From positions 62,001-126,000 of the forward strand of contig NZ_BCUG01000015.1 in assembly GCF_001591165.1 (NCBI RefSeq): 64,000 nucleotides of DNA. The letters are read 5' to 3'. Shown here one piece after another: positions 32,020 through 40,019 of the stretch; positions within the stretch are counted from its first letter, which is position 1, and every line of letters starts with the position of its first letter. Below the pieces are notes generated by a model. The model did not search any database and had not been told where the DNA came from. It was given only the letters and a program-made list of their open reading frames with translations. Made by a program: the position numbers and the translations under genes. Origin of the DNA: Thauera butanivorans NBRC 103042 (lineage in GTDB: Bacteria > Pseudomonadota > Gammaproteobacteria > Burkholderiales > Rhodocyclaceae).

Positions 32020-33168
32020 ATGCGCCTGAAACTCCTCGTTGCCGGCCTGGCCGCGGCCGCCCTTTCCCTGCCCGCCATCGCGCAGAAGACCGTCACCCCG
32101 CAGGACGTGCTGAACCACTACGGCCAGCTCGTCCACGCCAGCTATGCGGATTCCGCCGCCACCGCGCAGGCCATGAAGAAGGCCATCGATGCCTTCGTCG
32201 CCGCACCGTCCGAAGCCGGCCTGCTCGAAGCCCGCAAGCGCTGGCTGGAAGCGCGCGAGTGGTACGGCCAGACCGAGGCCTTCCGCTTCTACGGCGGCCC
32301 GATCGACGGCGAGGACGGCCCGGAAGGCCGCATCAACGCCTGGCCGATGGACGAAGCCTATGTCGACAGCGTGGAAGGCAACCCGGGTGCCGGCATCATC
32401 AACGACCGCAGCGTGAAGCTGGACGCCGACACGCTCGCCGGGCTCAACGAAAAGGACGGTGAAGAGAACATCTCCACCGGCTGGCATGCGATCGAGTTCC
32501 TGCTGTGGGGCCAGGACCTGCGCGCCGACGGGCCGGGCGACCGCGCCTGGACCGACTTCGTCGACGGCAAGGCGCCCAACGCCGACCGCCGCCGCACCTA
32601 TCTGAAGATCGTCACCGACCTGCTGGTGCAGGACCTCGAAGACCTCACCCAGGCCTGGGCGCCGGGCGCGCAGAACTACCGTGCCGAATTCGTCGCCGAT
32701 CCGGCCAGCCTGACCAAGGTGATCTCGGCGCTCGGCATCCTCAGCCGCGCCGAACTGGCCGGCGAGCGCATCGAAGTCGCACTCGACTCGCAGAGCCAGG
32801 AAGACGAGCACTCCTGCTTCTCCGACAACACCCACCGCGACGCCGTCACCAACGCGCTCGGCATCCGCAACGTCTGGCGCGGCGAATTCCGCCGTGCCGA
32901 CGGCTCGCTGCTGCAAGGCCCCTCGCTCAATGCGCTGGTGGCGGAAAAGGACAAGGCGCTCGCCAGCGAAGTCGATGCGCGCATGAGCGCCAGCCTGGAA
33001 GCCGCCGAAGCCATTCCCGCCCCCTTCGACCAGGCCATCCTGGCCGGCAACCCGGGACGGCCGAACGTGGAAGCCACCGTCGCCAGCCTGAAACGTCAGA
33101 CCGAGAGCCTGGTACAGGCGGCCGACGTGCTGGGCATCAAGCGCCTGAACACCGCGCTGCCCGAGTGA
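32020..33168 (+). CDS. Imelysin-family iron-regulated protein (IrpA/IcmP-like, M75)
   Basis: A 382-residue exported protein with signal peptide (AAALSLPAIAQKT). The imelysin GxHxxE signature is visible as STGWHAIEFLLWG, with WYGQTEAFRFYGGPIDGEDGPEGRINAWP upstream and a C-terminal helical repeat. Imelysins are outer-membrane or periplasmic iron-regulated proteins; peptidase activity is doubted and a role in iron binding or uptake is favoured. Start 32020 is chosen for its signal peptide; frame is open further upstream. First gene of a four-gene operon. Confidence 0.88.
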   Translation: MRLKLLVAGLAAAALSLPAIAQKTVTPQDVLNHYGQLVHASYADSAATAQAMKKAIDAFVAAPSEAGLLEARKRWLEAREWYGQTEAFRFYGGPIDGEDGPEGRINAWPMDEAYVDSVEGNPGAGIINDRSVKLDADTLAGLNEKDGEENISTGWHAIEFLLWGQDLRADGPGDRAWTDFVDGKAPNADRRRTYLKIVTDLLVQDLEDLTQAWAPGAQNYRAEFVADPASLTKVISALGILSRAELAGERIEVALDSQSQEDEHSCFSDNTHRDAVTNALGIRNVWRGEFRRADGSLLQGPSLNALVAEKDKALASEVDARMSASLEAAEAIPAPFDQAILAGNPGRPNVEATVASLKRQTESLVQAADVLGIKRLNTALPE

Positions 33169-33278
33169 ACCGGCTCGCCAGCTCCGACGAAGGCGCCCGC
33201 TGCCGGCGGCGCCCGCTTCAGCACCCACAGCCGCATCGCCGGGGCAGCAGCGCCGGCGATGCGGACACGAATCGATCG

Positions 33279-34742
33279 ATGCCACTCAAGCTCAGCCTGC
33301 GCCGCGCGGCGCTGGTGGTGATGGCCGCGAGCCTGCCCGCCTTCGCCGCAGCGGCCGATGCCGCGGCAGCCGATTTCGAACCCGGCGAGGACCTGCCGGG
33401 CGGCGACACCACGACCAGCGACCAAGGCCGCAACGCCTTTTCCTATCCGGCCGCCAACCTGTCGGTCGACCGCCAGACGCCGTTCTTCATCGGCAATTCC
33501 TTCTTCAGGAAGAACTGGGTCGAGGCGCCCGCCTCCACCACCGGACGCGACGGCCTCGGCCCCCATTTCATCGCCCGCGCCTGTGCGGGCTGTCACATCC
33601 TCGACGGCAGGGGCGCGCCGCCGCCGGCGCCGGACGGCGTCAACACCGAACAGCCGGTCGGCCTGCTGTTCCGCCTGTCGATTCCGGCCACGCCGGCACA
33701 GCCCGCCGGCAAGGACGGCGTGGTGCCCGAGCCGAGCTACGGCACGCAGTTCAACAACGCCGCCGTGGCCGGCGTCAAGGCCGAAGGCGCGGTCGAGATC
33801 CGCTACGTCGAACAGCCGGGCCGGTTCGCCGACGGCACGCCCTACGCGCTGCGCAAGCCGGTCTACCGGCTGCACGAACTCGCCTACGGGCCGCTGCACC
33901 CGGAGACCCGGGTGTCGCCGCGCGTCGCCCCGGCGGTGATCGGCCTCGGCCTGCTGGAAGCGATCCCCGAGGCCGACCTGCGCGCGATCGCCGCGCGCCA
34001 GGCGGAAGACGGCCTCGGCATCTCCGGCCGCCTCAACCGCGTCTGGGATGCCGGCACGCAGGACTGGATGGTCGGCCGCTTCGGCTGGAAAGCCAACGTC
34101 GCCACCGTCCGGCACCAGACTGCGGGCGCCTTCCATGGCGACATGGGCATCACCAGCACGCTGTTCCCGCACGAGGAGTGCATGCCCGCCCAGACCGACT
34201 GCCTGGAACGCCAGCAGCGTGAAGCCGGCTGGCGGCGCGAGCGCGGCGAACCGGATGTGGACATCGACGACCGCGCGCTCGAACGCACGGTGTTCTACAC
34301 CACCACGCTCGCCGTGCCCTCGCGCCCCGACGCCCGCGACCCGCAAGTGCTGGCCGGCAAGCGCCTGTTCCACGAAGCGCAATGTTCGAGCTGTCACGTG
34401 CCCCGGCATGTGACCGGCGATCTGCCCGGCTTCCCGGAACTGTCGAAGCAGACCATCTACCCCTACACCGACCTGCTGCTGCACGACATGGGCGAAGGGC
34501 TGGCCGACGGCCGTCCCGACTTCGACGCCGACGGGCGCGAATGGCGCACGCCGCCGCTGTGGGGCATCGGCCGGGTCAGGACGGTCAACGGCCACACCTT
34601 CTTCCTCCACGACGGCCGCGCCCGCAACCTGATGGAGGCCGTGCTGTGGCACGGCGGCGAAGCCGAGGCCGCCAAGGCGCGGGTGCTCGGCTTCAGCCAG
34701 GCCGAGCGCGACGCCCTGATCCGTTTCCTGGAGTCGCTATGA
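33279..34742 (+). CDS. Di-heme oxidoreductase (DUF1111) of the imelysin operon
   Basis: A 487-residue exported c-type cytochrome with signal peptide (LPAFAAAADA) and two heme motifs, CAGCH (near residue 107) and CSSCH (near residue 370), plus DGLGPHFIARACAGCHILDGRG and TPPLWGIGRVRTVNGHTFFLHDGRARNLMEAVLWHGGEA, diagnostic of the DUF1111 'thiol oxidoreductase' family. It may oxidise iron or pass electrons in iron acquisition with the flanking imelysins. Its stop overlaps the next ATG (ATGA). The frame upstream of 33279 is open but lacks a start. Confidence 0.88.
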   Translation: MPLKLSLRRAALVVMAASLPAFAAAADAAAADFEPGEDLPGGDTTTSDQGRNAFSYPAANLSVDRQTPFFIGNSFFRKNWVEAPASTTGRDGLGPHFIARACAGCHILDGRGAPPPAPDGVNTEQPVGLLFRLSIPATPAQPAGKDGVVPEPSYGTQFNNAAVAGVKAEGAVEIRYVEQPGRFADGTPYALRKPVYRLHELAYGPLHPETRVSPRVAPAVIGLGLLEAIPEADLRAIAARQAEDGLGISGRLNRVWDAGTQDWMVGRFGWKANVATVRHQTAGAFHGDMGITSTLFPHEECMPAQTDCLERQQREAGWRRERGEPDVDIDDRALERTVFYTTTLAVPSRPDARDPQVLAGKRLFHEAQCSSCHVPRHVTGDLPGFPELSKQTIYPYTDLLLHDMGEGLADGRPDFDADGREWRTPPLWGIGRVRTVNGHTFFLHDGRARNLMEAVLWHGGEAEAAKARVLGFSQAERDALIRFLESL

Positions 34743-35776
34743 AGCAGCGCCTTTCCCTTGCCCTCGCATCCCTGCTCGCCGCCGCGCTGCTGTCTGCGCC
34801 GGCCTCCGCCGCAGCGCCAGCGCCCTTCGTCAGCCCGTCGGCCTGGATGTCTGCGCTCGGCCAACAGGTGCTGGCGCCCGGCTATGCGGAACTGGCCCGA
34901 TCCCTGGCCGCGCTCGCGCAGCGCGTGGACGCCGTCTGCAAGCAGCCGGACGATGGCACGCTCGACGCCGCACGCGGCGCCTGGCGCCAGGCCGCGCTCG
35001 AACTGCGGCGCCTGAGCGCGCTGCCTTACGGCCCGGCGCTGGAAAGCCGCATCCTGCGCCGGCTCGACTTCTGGCCCACCCGCCCGCCGCAGATCGAATC
35101 CTCGCTGCGCGGCCGCGCCGCGGGCACCTTGCCGGACGAGCGCATCGGCGTCACCGCCAAGGGGCTGCCGGCGCTGGAATACCTGCTGTTCGACCCGGCC
35201 CGGGCGTCGCTCGCCACCGACGCCGCGGCCTGCGGCTACGCGAGCTGGCTGGCGGCCGACGCCGCCCGCGACCTCGACGCGACCCTGCCCGCCTGGCAGG
35301 ACTGGATCGCGAGCCTGGACGAAAGCGACGAGGAAAGCGAAGCCTCGATGATGAGCGACAGCGTGAACATCCTGATCGGCGGCATCGACACGCTGCGGGT
35401 CAAGTATCTGGAGAAACCCGCACGCAAGCCGACCGAGCGCAGCGGCTTCGATGCCTGGCGCAGCGGCGGGGAACGCAGCCACCTGCTGGCCCTGTTCGAC
35501 GGCCTGCGGCTCGGCCTGCAAGGCCGCGAGGGCCTGCCGGGGCTCACCGCCATGCTGCGCGGCCGCGGCCTGCTGGTGCTCGCCGACCGCTTCGACGCCC
35601 AGATCGCGCTTGCCGGGGATGCCCTGCAGGCGCTGCCGGCCATTCCCGGCGAGGATGGCGGGGCCGCCATCGCCCGCGCCATCGAGGCGCTGGCCGTGCT
35701 GCAAGGGCTGCTCGCCCACGATGCCGCGGAACATCTCGAGGTCCGGGTCGGCTTCGGAGACAACGATGGCGACTGA
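34739..35776 (+). CDS. Second imelysin-like protein
   Basis: A 345-residue exported protein (signal ending PASAAAPAP). Imelysin-type blocks: LSALPYGPALESRILRRLDFWPTRP, GLPALEYLLFDP and the late ESEASMMSDSVNILIGGIDTLRVKYLEKP. It lacks the GxHxxE of the first imelysin; GLPALEYLLF occupies the equivalent place, so His is replaced. Overlap with the cytochrome gene upstream and 11 bases with the next gene shows tight coupling. Confidence 0.82.
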   Translation: MKQRLSLALASLLAAALLSAPASAAAPAPFVSPSAWMSALGQQVLAPGYAELARSLAALAQRVDAVCKQPDDGTLDAARGAWRQAALELRRLSALPYGPALESRILRRLDFWPTRPPQIESSLRGRAAGTLPDERIGVTAKGLPALEYLLFDPARASLATDAAACGYASWLAADAARDLDATLPAWQDWIASLDESDEESEASMMSDSVNILIGGIDTLRVKYLEKPARKPTERSGFDAWRSGGERSHLLALFDGLRLGLQGREGLPGLTAMLRGRGLLVLADRFDAQIALAGDALQALPAIPGEDGGAAIARAIEALAVLQGLLAHDAAEHLEVRVGFGDNDGD

Positions 35777-36881
35777 GCTCTCGCGCCGCCGCCTGCTCGC
35801 CGGCCTCGCCGCGCTGTCCTGCGGCGGACTCGCCGCCCGCCCGGCCCTGGCCCGGGCCGCCGCCTGCGCCCGCGCCGATACCGGCGCGCCGCCCGGCCTG
35901 CTGACCTGCTGGAGCGATTCGCCGACGCGCCCGACCGAATTCCATGCCGGCCTGCTCGGCACCGCTTCGCCGGCGCTCGCGCTGCCCGCCCGCGGCCACG
36001 ACATCGCCTGGCATCCGTCGGCGGACGGCAGCGCCGTGGTCGCCGCCCGCCGCCCCGGCGATTTCCTCGTGCGCTGGCATGTCGCCACCGGCACCGAGCT
36101 GGCGCGCTTCGAAGCCGACGACGAGTCGCGCTTCGAAGGCCACCTCGCCTTCCGCCCGGACGGCCGCGTGCTGTACGCCACCGAGACCGACCTGATCACC
36201 GGCGACGGCCGCATCGGCGTGTTCGATGCGCTCAACCTCGAACGCCTGGACGCCTGGCCCTGCGGCGGCATCGGCCCGCATGCCGTCGAATGGATCGCCG
36301 ACGGCCGCCTGGCCGTCGCCGTGGGCGGCATCCTGACCCTGCCGGAAACCGGCCGGGTGAAGCGCAACCTCGCCAGCATGGACCCCGCGCTGGCCTTTCT
36401 CGACCCGGCCGACGGGCGGCTGCTGTCCCGCCACCGTCCACCGGATGCCTTCATGAGCGTGCGCCACATCGCCCAGGACGCGCACGGCAACATCGCGGTG
36501 TCGATGCAGAACGAAGGCAGGGCCGGCCGGCCGCTGTTCGCGCTGCTCGACGGCGAACGGCTGCGCTACGGCGAAGCCGACGCCGGCCTGATCGGACGCT
36601 GCGGCGACTACGCCGGCGACATCGTCGCGCTCGACGGCGGTTTCGCGGTGAGCTGCACGCGTGCCGGAGTGACCGCGGCCTGGGATGCCAAGGGCCAAGC
36701 CGGCACGGCTTTCGATACCCGCCGGGTGTGCGCGATGACCACGCACGGCGATCGCCTGCTCGTCACCGGCGACGCAGGCGACCTGTGGCAGTTCGACGCC
36801 GCCGGCGCACGCTGCGCCCGTCACTGGCAGTTGCCGGTGGCGCTGGACAACCACGCCGCCCCAGCTCCTGCAAGAACCTGA
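35766..36881 (+). CDS. DUF1513 beta-propeller-like Tat-exported protein
   Basis: A 371-residue protein with a twin-arginine-like leader (ELSRRRLLAGLAALSCGGL) and repeated WD/beta-propeller-like units: HDIAWHPSADGSAVVAARRPGDF, FEGHLAFRPDGRVLYATETDLITGDGRIGVFDA, IGPHAVEWIADGRLAVAVGGI. Matches DUF1513, the constant last member of imelysin / DUF1111 / imelysin / DUF1513 iron operons (P. aeruginosa PA4370-PA4373 type). Tat export suggests a cofactor or metal loaded in the cytoplasm. The start overlaps the preceding gene by 11 bases. Confidence 0.82.
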   Translation: MATELSRRRLLAGLAALSCGGLAARPALARAAACARADTGAPPGLLTCWSDSPTRPTEFHAGLLGTASPALALPARGHDIAWHPSADGSAVVAARRPGDFLVRWHVATGTELARFEADDESRFEGHLAFRPDGRVLYATETDLITGDGRIGVFDALNLERLDAWPCGGIGPHAVEWIADGRLAVAVGGILTLPETGRVKRNLASMDPALAFLDPADGRLLSRHRPPDAFMSVRHIAQDAHGNIAVSMQNEGRAGRPLFALLDGERLRYGEADAGLIGRCGDYAGDIVALDGGFAVSCTRAGVTAAWDAKGQAGTAFDTRRVCAMTTHGDRLLVTGDAGDLWQFDAAGARCARHWQLPVALDNHAAPAPART

Positions 36882-37151
36882 AAGCCGGCCCCGCTGAAGG
36901 CCTGTGCCGCGCCAGGGCATCGCCCATACGCATCCGTACCTTTTGCCGCCATGCCCATTCCTGCGCCCACCGGAAAACCGTATCATTCACCTGCTCTCCC
37001 CAGCAGGGCCAGGGCGGACTCGGGCGGCGGCCTTGCGCCAGGTCAGCCAGAGCGCCCACCCCGCCGGTGCGCGGAGAGGGAATCGGAAACGGGAACCGCT
37101 GTACTCATTCCTAATCAATAGCCCGTTTCTCACGATGGGAGTGGAAAAAGA

Positions 37152-38789
37152 ATGTCGAATGCCTACGCAGTCGGTCTGGACAAGAATCCGGCCAACTATG
37201 TCCCGCTGTCGCCGCTGAGCTTCCTGGAGCGCACGGCAATGGTCTACCCCACCCGCACCAGCGTTGTACACGGCTCACGCAGCTACACCTGGAGCGAAAC
37301 CTATGCCCGCTGCCGCCGGCTCGCCAGCGCGCTGGTCGCCCACGGCGTCAAGCGCGGCGACACCGTGGCGGTGATGCTGCCCAACGTGCCGCCGATGTTC
37401 GAGGCCCACTTCGGCGTGCCGATGGCCGGCGCCGTGCTCAACACCCTGAACACCCGCCTGGACCCGGATGCCGTCGCCTTCATGCTCCAGCACGGCGAGG
37501 CCAAGGTGCTGATCACCGACCCCGAGTTCGCCGCCATCGTCCGCCCCGCGCTCGATCTGCTCGAAGGCGACAAGCCGCTGGTCATCGACGCGCTCGACGA
37601 CGAATACCCGGGCACCGAGCGTGTCGGCACCCAGCTGTACGAAGACTTCCTCGCCGGCGGCAATCCCGAATACCGGTGGAGCCTGCCGCCCGACGAGTGG
37701 GATGCGATCGCGCTGAACTACACTTCCGGCACCACCGGCAACCCCAAGGGCGTGGTCTATCACCACCGTGGCGCCTATCTGAACGCTGCCTCCAACATCA
37801 TCAGCTGGGGCATGCCGCAGCACTCGGTCTATCTGTGGACGCTGCCGATGTTCCACTGCAACGGCTGGTGCTTCCCCTGGACCATGGCCGCCAATGCCGG
37901 CGTCAACGTCTGCCTGCGCAAGGTCGACCCGGCGCTGATCTACGAGCTGATCCGCAGCCAGAAGGTCACTCACATGTGCGGCGCGCCGATCGTCTACGGC
38001 ATGCTGATCAACGCCCCCGATCAGTTGCGCGCCGGTATCGAACACAGCGTCGCCGGCCTCATCGCCGGTGCCGCGCCCCCGGCGGCGATCATCGAAGGCG
38101 CCGAACGCGTCGGCTTCGACATCACCCACGTCTATGGCCTGACCGAAACCTACGGCCCGGCCTCGGTCTGCGCCAAGCATCCGGAATGGGACGATCTGCC
38201 GATCGACCGCCGCGCCGAGCGCAACGGCCGCCAGGGCGTGCGCTACCACATGCAGGAAGGGCTGACGGTGATGGATCCGCAGACCATGGAAGTCGTGCCC
38301 GCCGACGGCGAGACCATGGGCGAACTGATGTTCCGCGGCAACCTCGTCATGAAGGGCTACCTGAAGAACGAGAAAGCCACGCAGGAAGCCTTCGCCGGCG
38401 GCTGGTTCCACACCGGCGACCTGGGCGTGCTGCAGCCTGACGGCTACGTGAAGATCAAGGACCGTTCGAAGGACGTGATCATTTCCGGCGGCGAGAACAT
38501 CTCCTCGCTGGAAGTCGAGGAAGTGCTGTACCGCCACCCCGCGGTGCTGACCGCCGCCGTGGTCGCCAGGCCCGACGAGAAGTGGGGCGAGGTGCCCGCC
38601 GCCTACATCGAGGTCAAGGACGGCGCCGGCATCACTGCCGACGACATCGTCGCCCACTGCCGCGAACACCTGGCGCGCTTCAAGGTGCCCAAGTACATCG
38701 AGTTCTGCGTGCTGCCGAAGACATCCACCGGCAAGATCCAGAAGTTCGCGCTGCGCGAGATGGCGAAATCCAGCTCGGCGATCGAGTAA
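37152..38789 (+). CDS. Acyl-CoA synthetase (AMP-binding, AlkK-like)
   Basis: A 545-residue adenylate-forming enzyme activating medium/long-chain fatty acids to CoA esters. Seen: AMP-binding P-loop YTSGTTGNPKGVVYHHR, VYGLTETYGPA, GWFHTGDLGVLQPDGYVKIKDRSKDVIISGGENISSLEVEE, and the C-terminal catalytic Lys region KTSTGKIQKFALRE. MFHCNGWCFPW is characteristic of the AlkK/dicarboxylate-type subgroup. GGGAGTGG precedes the ATG. Stands alone with 270 bases of gene-free sequence upstream in which I see no clear regulatory site. Confidence 0.9.
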   Translation: MSNAYAVGLDKNPANYVPLSPLSFLERTAMVYPTRTSVVHGSRSYTWSETYARCRRLASALVAHGVKRGDTVAVMLPNVPPMFEAHFGVPMAGAVLNTLNTRLDPDAVAFMLQHGEAKVLITDPEFAAIVRPALDLLEGDKPLVIDALDDEYPGTERVGTQLYEDFLAGGNPEYRWSLPPDEWDAIALNYTSGTTGNPKGVVYHHRGAYLNAASNIISWGMPQHSVYLWTLPMFHCNGWCFPWTMAANAGVNVCLRKVDPALIYELIRSQKVTHMCGAPIVYGMLINAPDQLRAGIEHSVAGLIAGAAPPAAIIEGAERVGFDITHVYGLTETYGPASVCAKHPEWDDLPIDRRAERNGRQGVRYHMQEGLTVMDPQTMEVVPADGETMGELMFRGNLVMKGYLKNEKATQEAFAGGWFHTGDLGVLQPDGYVKIKDRSKDVIISGGENISSLEVEEVLYRHPAVLTAAVVARPDEKWGEVPAAYIEVKDGAGITADDIVAHCREHLARFKVPKYIEFCVLPKTSTGKIQKFALREMAKSSSAIE

Positions 38790-38850
38790 GTTCGCGATGC
38801 CCGTGCTGGCGGTTTACCCCGCCGGCACGGCTGAGTTCGCAGTTGTGATC

Positions 38851-38933
38851 GATGGGTTTCGCTACGCTCTACCCATCCTACGCTCCCATTGCAGGCAGCA
38901 CCGTAGGATGGGTAGAGCGTAGCGAAACCCATC
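38851..38933. repeat. Perfect 32-bp inverted repeat (REP/MITE-like palindrome)
   Basis: Left arm 38851-38882 (starts GATGGGTTTCGCTACGCTCT) and right arm 38902-38933 (ends GCGTAGCGAAACCCATC) are exact reverse complements separated by 19 bases. It lies between the convergent acyl-CoA synthetase and azlD genes. Such GATGGGTTTCGC... palindromes look like dispersed extragenic repeats and could also stop transcription from both sides. Confidence 0.9.
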
Positions 38934-38956
38934 ATGCATCCAACGCAAAACGGCAC

Positions 38957-39283
38957 CTACCAGCCCAGCCCCTTCCTCATCCCCAGCAGCACCGCCATGC
39001 CGACGATGAAAGGCAGCCAGGGATTGCGCCAGCGCAGCGCCACACCGATCACCACCAGGCCGGCGGCGAGCTTCGGATTCAGCAGGGACAGCTCGTTGCC
39101 GTCGAGCAGCAGGTCGGGCATCACCAGCGCGGACAGCGCCGCCGCCGGGGCATAGCGGAGGGCGCGCTGCAGCACCGGCGGCAGCCGGCCCTTTTCGCCC
39201 AGCAGGATGAAACTGCCGCGGGTGCCGACCGTCGTCAGCGACATCAACACGAAGGCCAGCCACAGCCACGCGCCTTCGATCAT
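38957..39283 (-). CDS. azlD: AzlD-type branched-chain amino acid export subunit
   Basis: A 108-residue small membrane protein: WLWLAFVLMSLTTVGTRGSFILLGE, LRYAPAAALSALVMPDLLL, LAAGLVVIGVALRWRNPWLPFIVGMAVLLGM. This is the AzlD pattern, the small partner of AzlC. Its ATG overlaps the azlC stop (ATGA), so the pair is made together. Confidence 0.88.
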   Translation of the reverse strand: MIEGAWLWLAFVLMSLTTVGTRGSFILLGEKGRLPPVLQRALRYAPAAALSALVMPDLLLDGNELSLLNPKLAAGLVVIGVALRWRNPWLPFIVGMAVLLGMRKGLGW

Positions 39284-39984
39284 GCCGCCCCCCTGCGCTG
39301 CTGCCAGCGTTCGGCGACGAAGCCGGCACCGATCCCGATCACGATGCCGGCCACCACGCCGAGGCGCAGCGGCAGGCCGCGCAGCAGCACGGCGCCCAGC
39401 CCGCCGGCCAGCGCGGCAACCAGCATCGGCCGCGTGCGGACCATCGACAGCACCATGACCATCAGCGCGATCGTCACCATGAATTCCAGCGACCAGTCGT
39501 GCGGCACGAATTCGGCGCCGAACACGCCGAAGGCGACGAAGAGCTGCCACATCACCCAGTTGAAGATGGACGGCGCGATGAAATAGCCCCAGCGCCATTG
39601 CGCATCGCCTGATTTCAGCGCCTTTTCAGCGCAGATCGCATACACGCCATCGACGAGCAGGTAGCTCGATGCCAGGCGCTCCGCCCCGCTTCGCCCCGCG
39701 AACAGAGGCGCGATGGACGCGCTGAAGATGATGAAGCGCAGGTTGAGCGCCAGCGCCGTGAGCATGATCAGCCACAGCGGCGCGCCGGCGGCGATCAGCG
39801 GCAGCGTGCCGAGCTGGGCGGTGCCGGCATAGACCAGCAGGTTCATGCCCAGCGACTCGATCTCGGACAAACCGATCGAGCGCATCGCGATGCCGGTGAC
39901 CACCGCCCACGGCACCAGGCCGACCGACAAGGGCAGGAAATCGCGCACCCCTTCCCGGGCACCGCGACGAAAAACGGATTCCAT
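39280..39984 (-). CDS. azlC: AzlC-type branched-chain amino acid permease
   Basis: A 234-residue membrane protein: FRRGAREGVRDFLPLSVGLVPWAVVTGIAMRSIGLS, LVYAGTAQLGTLPLIAAGAPLWLIMLTALALNLRFIIFSASIAP, typical of AzlC/YgaZ exporters. Start at 39984 has GAAGG nearby. With AzlD it should export branched-chain or related amino acids. No Lrp-type regulator gene is adjacent. Confidence 0.9.
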   Translation of the reverse strand: MESVFRRGAREGVRDFLPLSVGLVPWAVVTGIAMRSIGLSEIESLGMNLLVYAGTAQLGTLPLIAAGAPLWLIMLTALALNLRFIIFSASIAPLFAGRSGAERLASSYLLVDGVYAICAEKALKSGDAQWRWGYFIAPSIFNWVMWQLFVAFGVFGAEFVPHDWSLEFMVTIALMVMVLSMVRTRPMLVAALAGGLGAVLLRGLPLRLGVVAGIVIGIGAGFVAERWQQRRGAA

Positions 39985-40019
39985 CGGAACCTTCTCAAAA
40001 GCAGCGAAGGATAGCAGCC

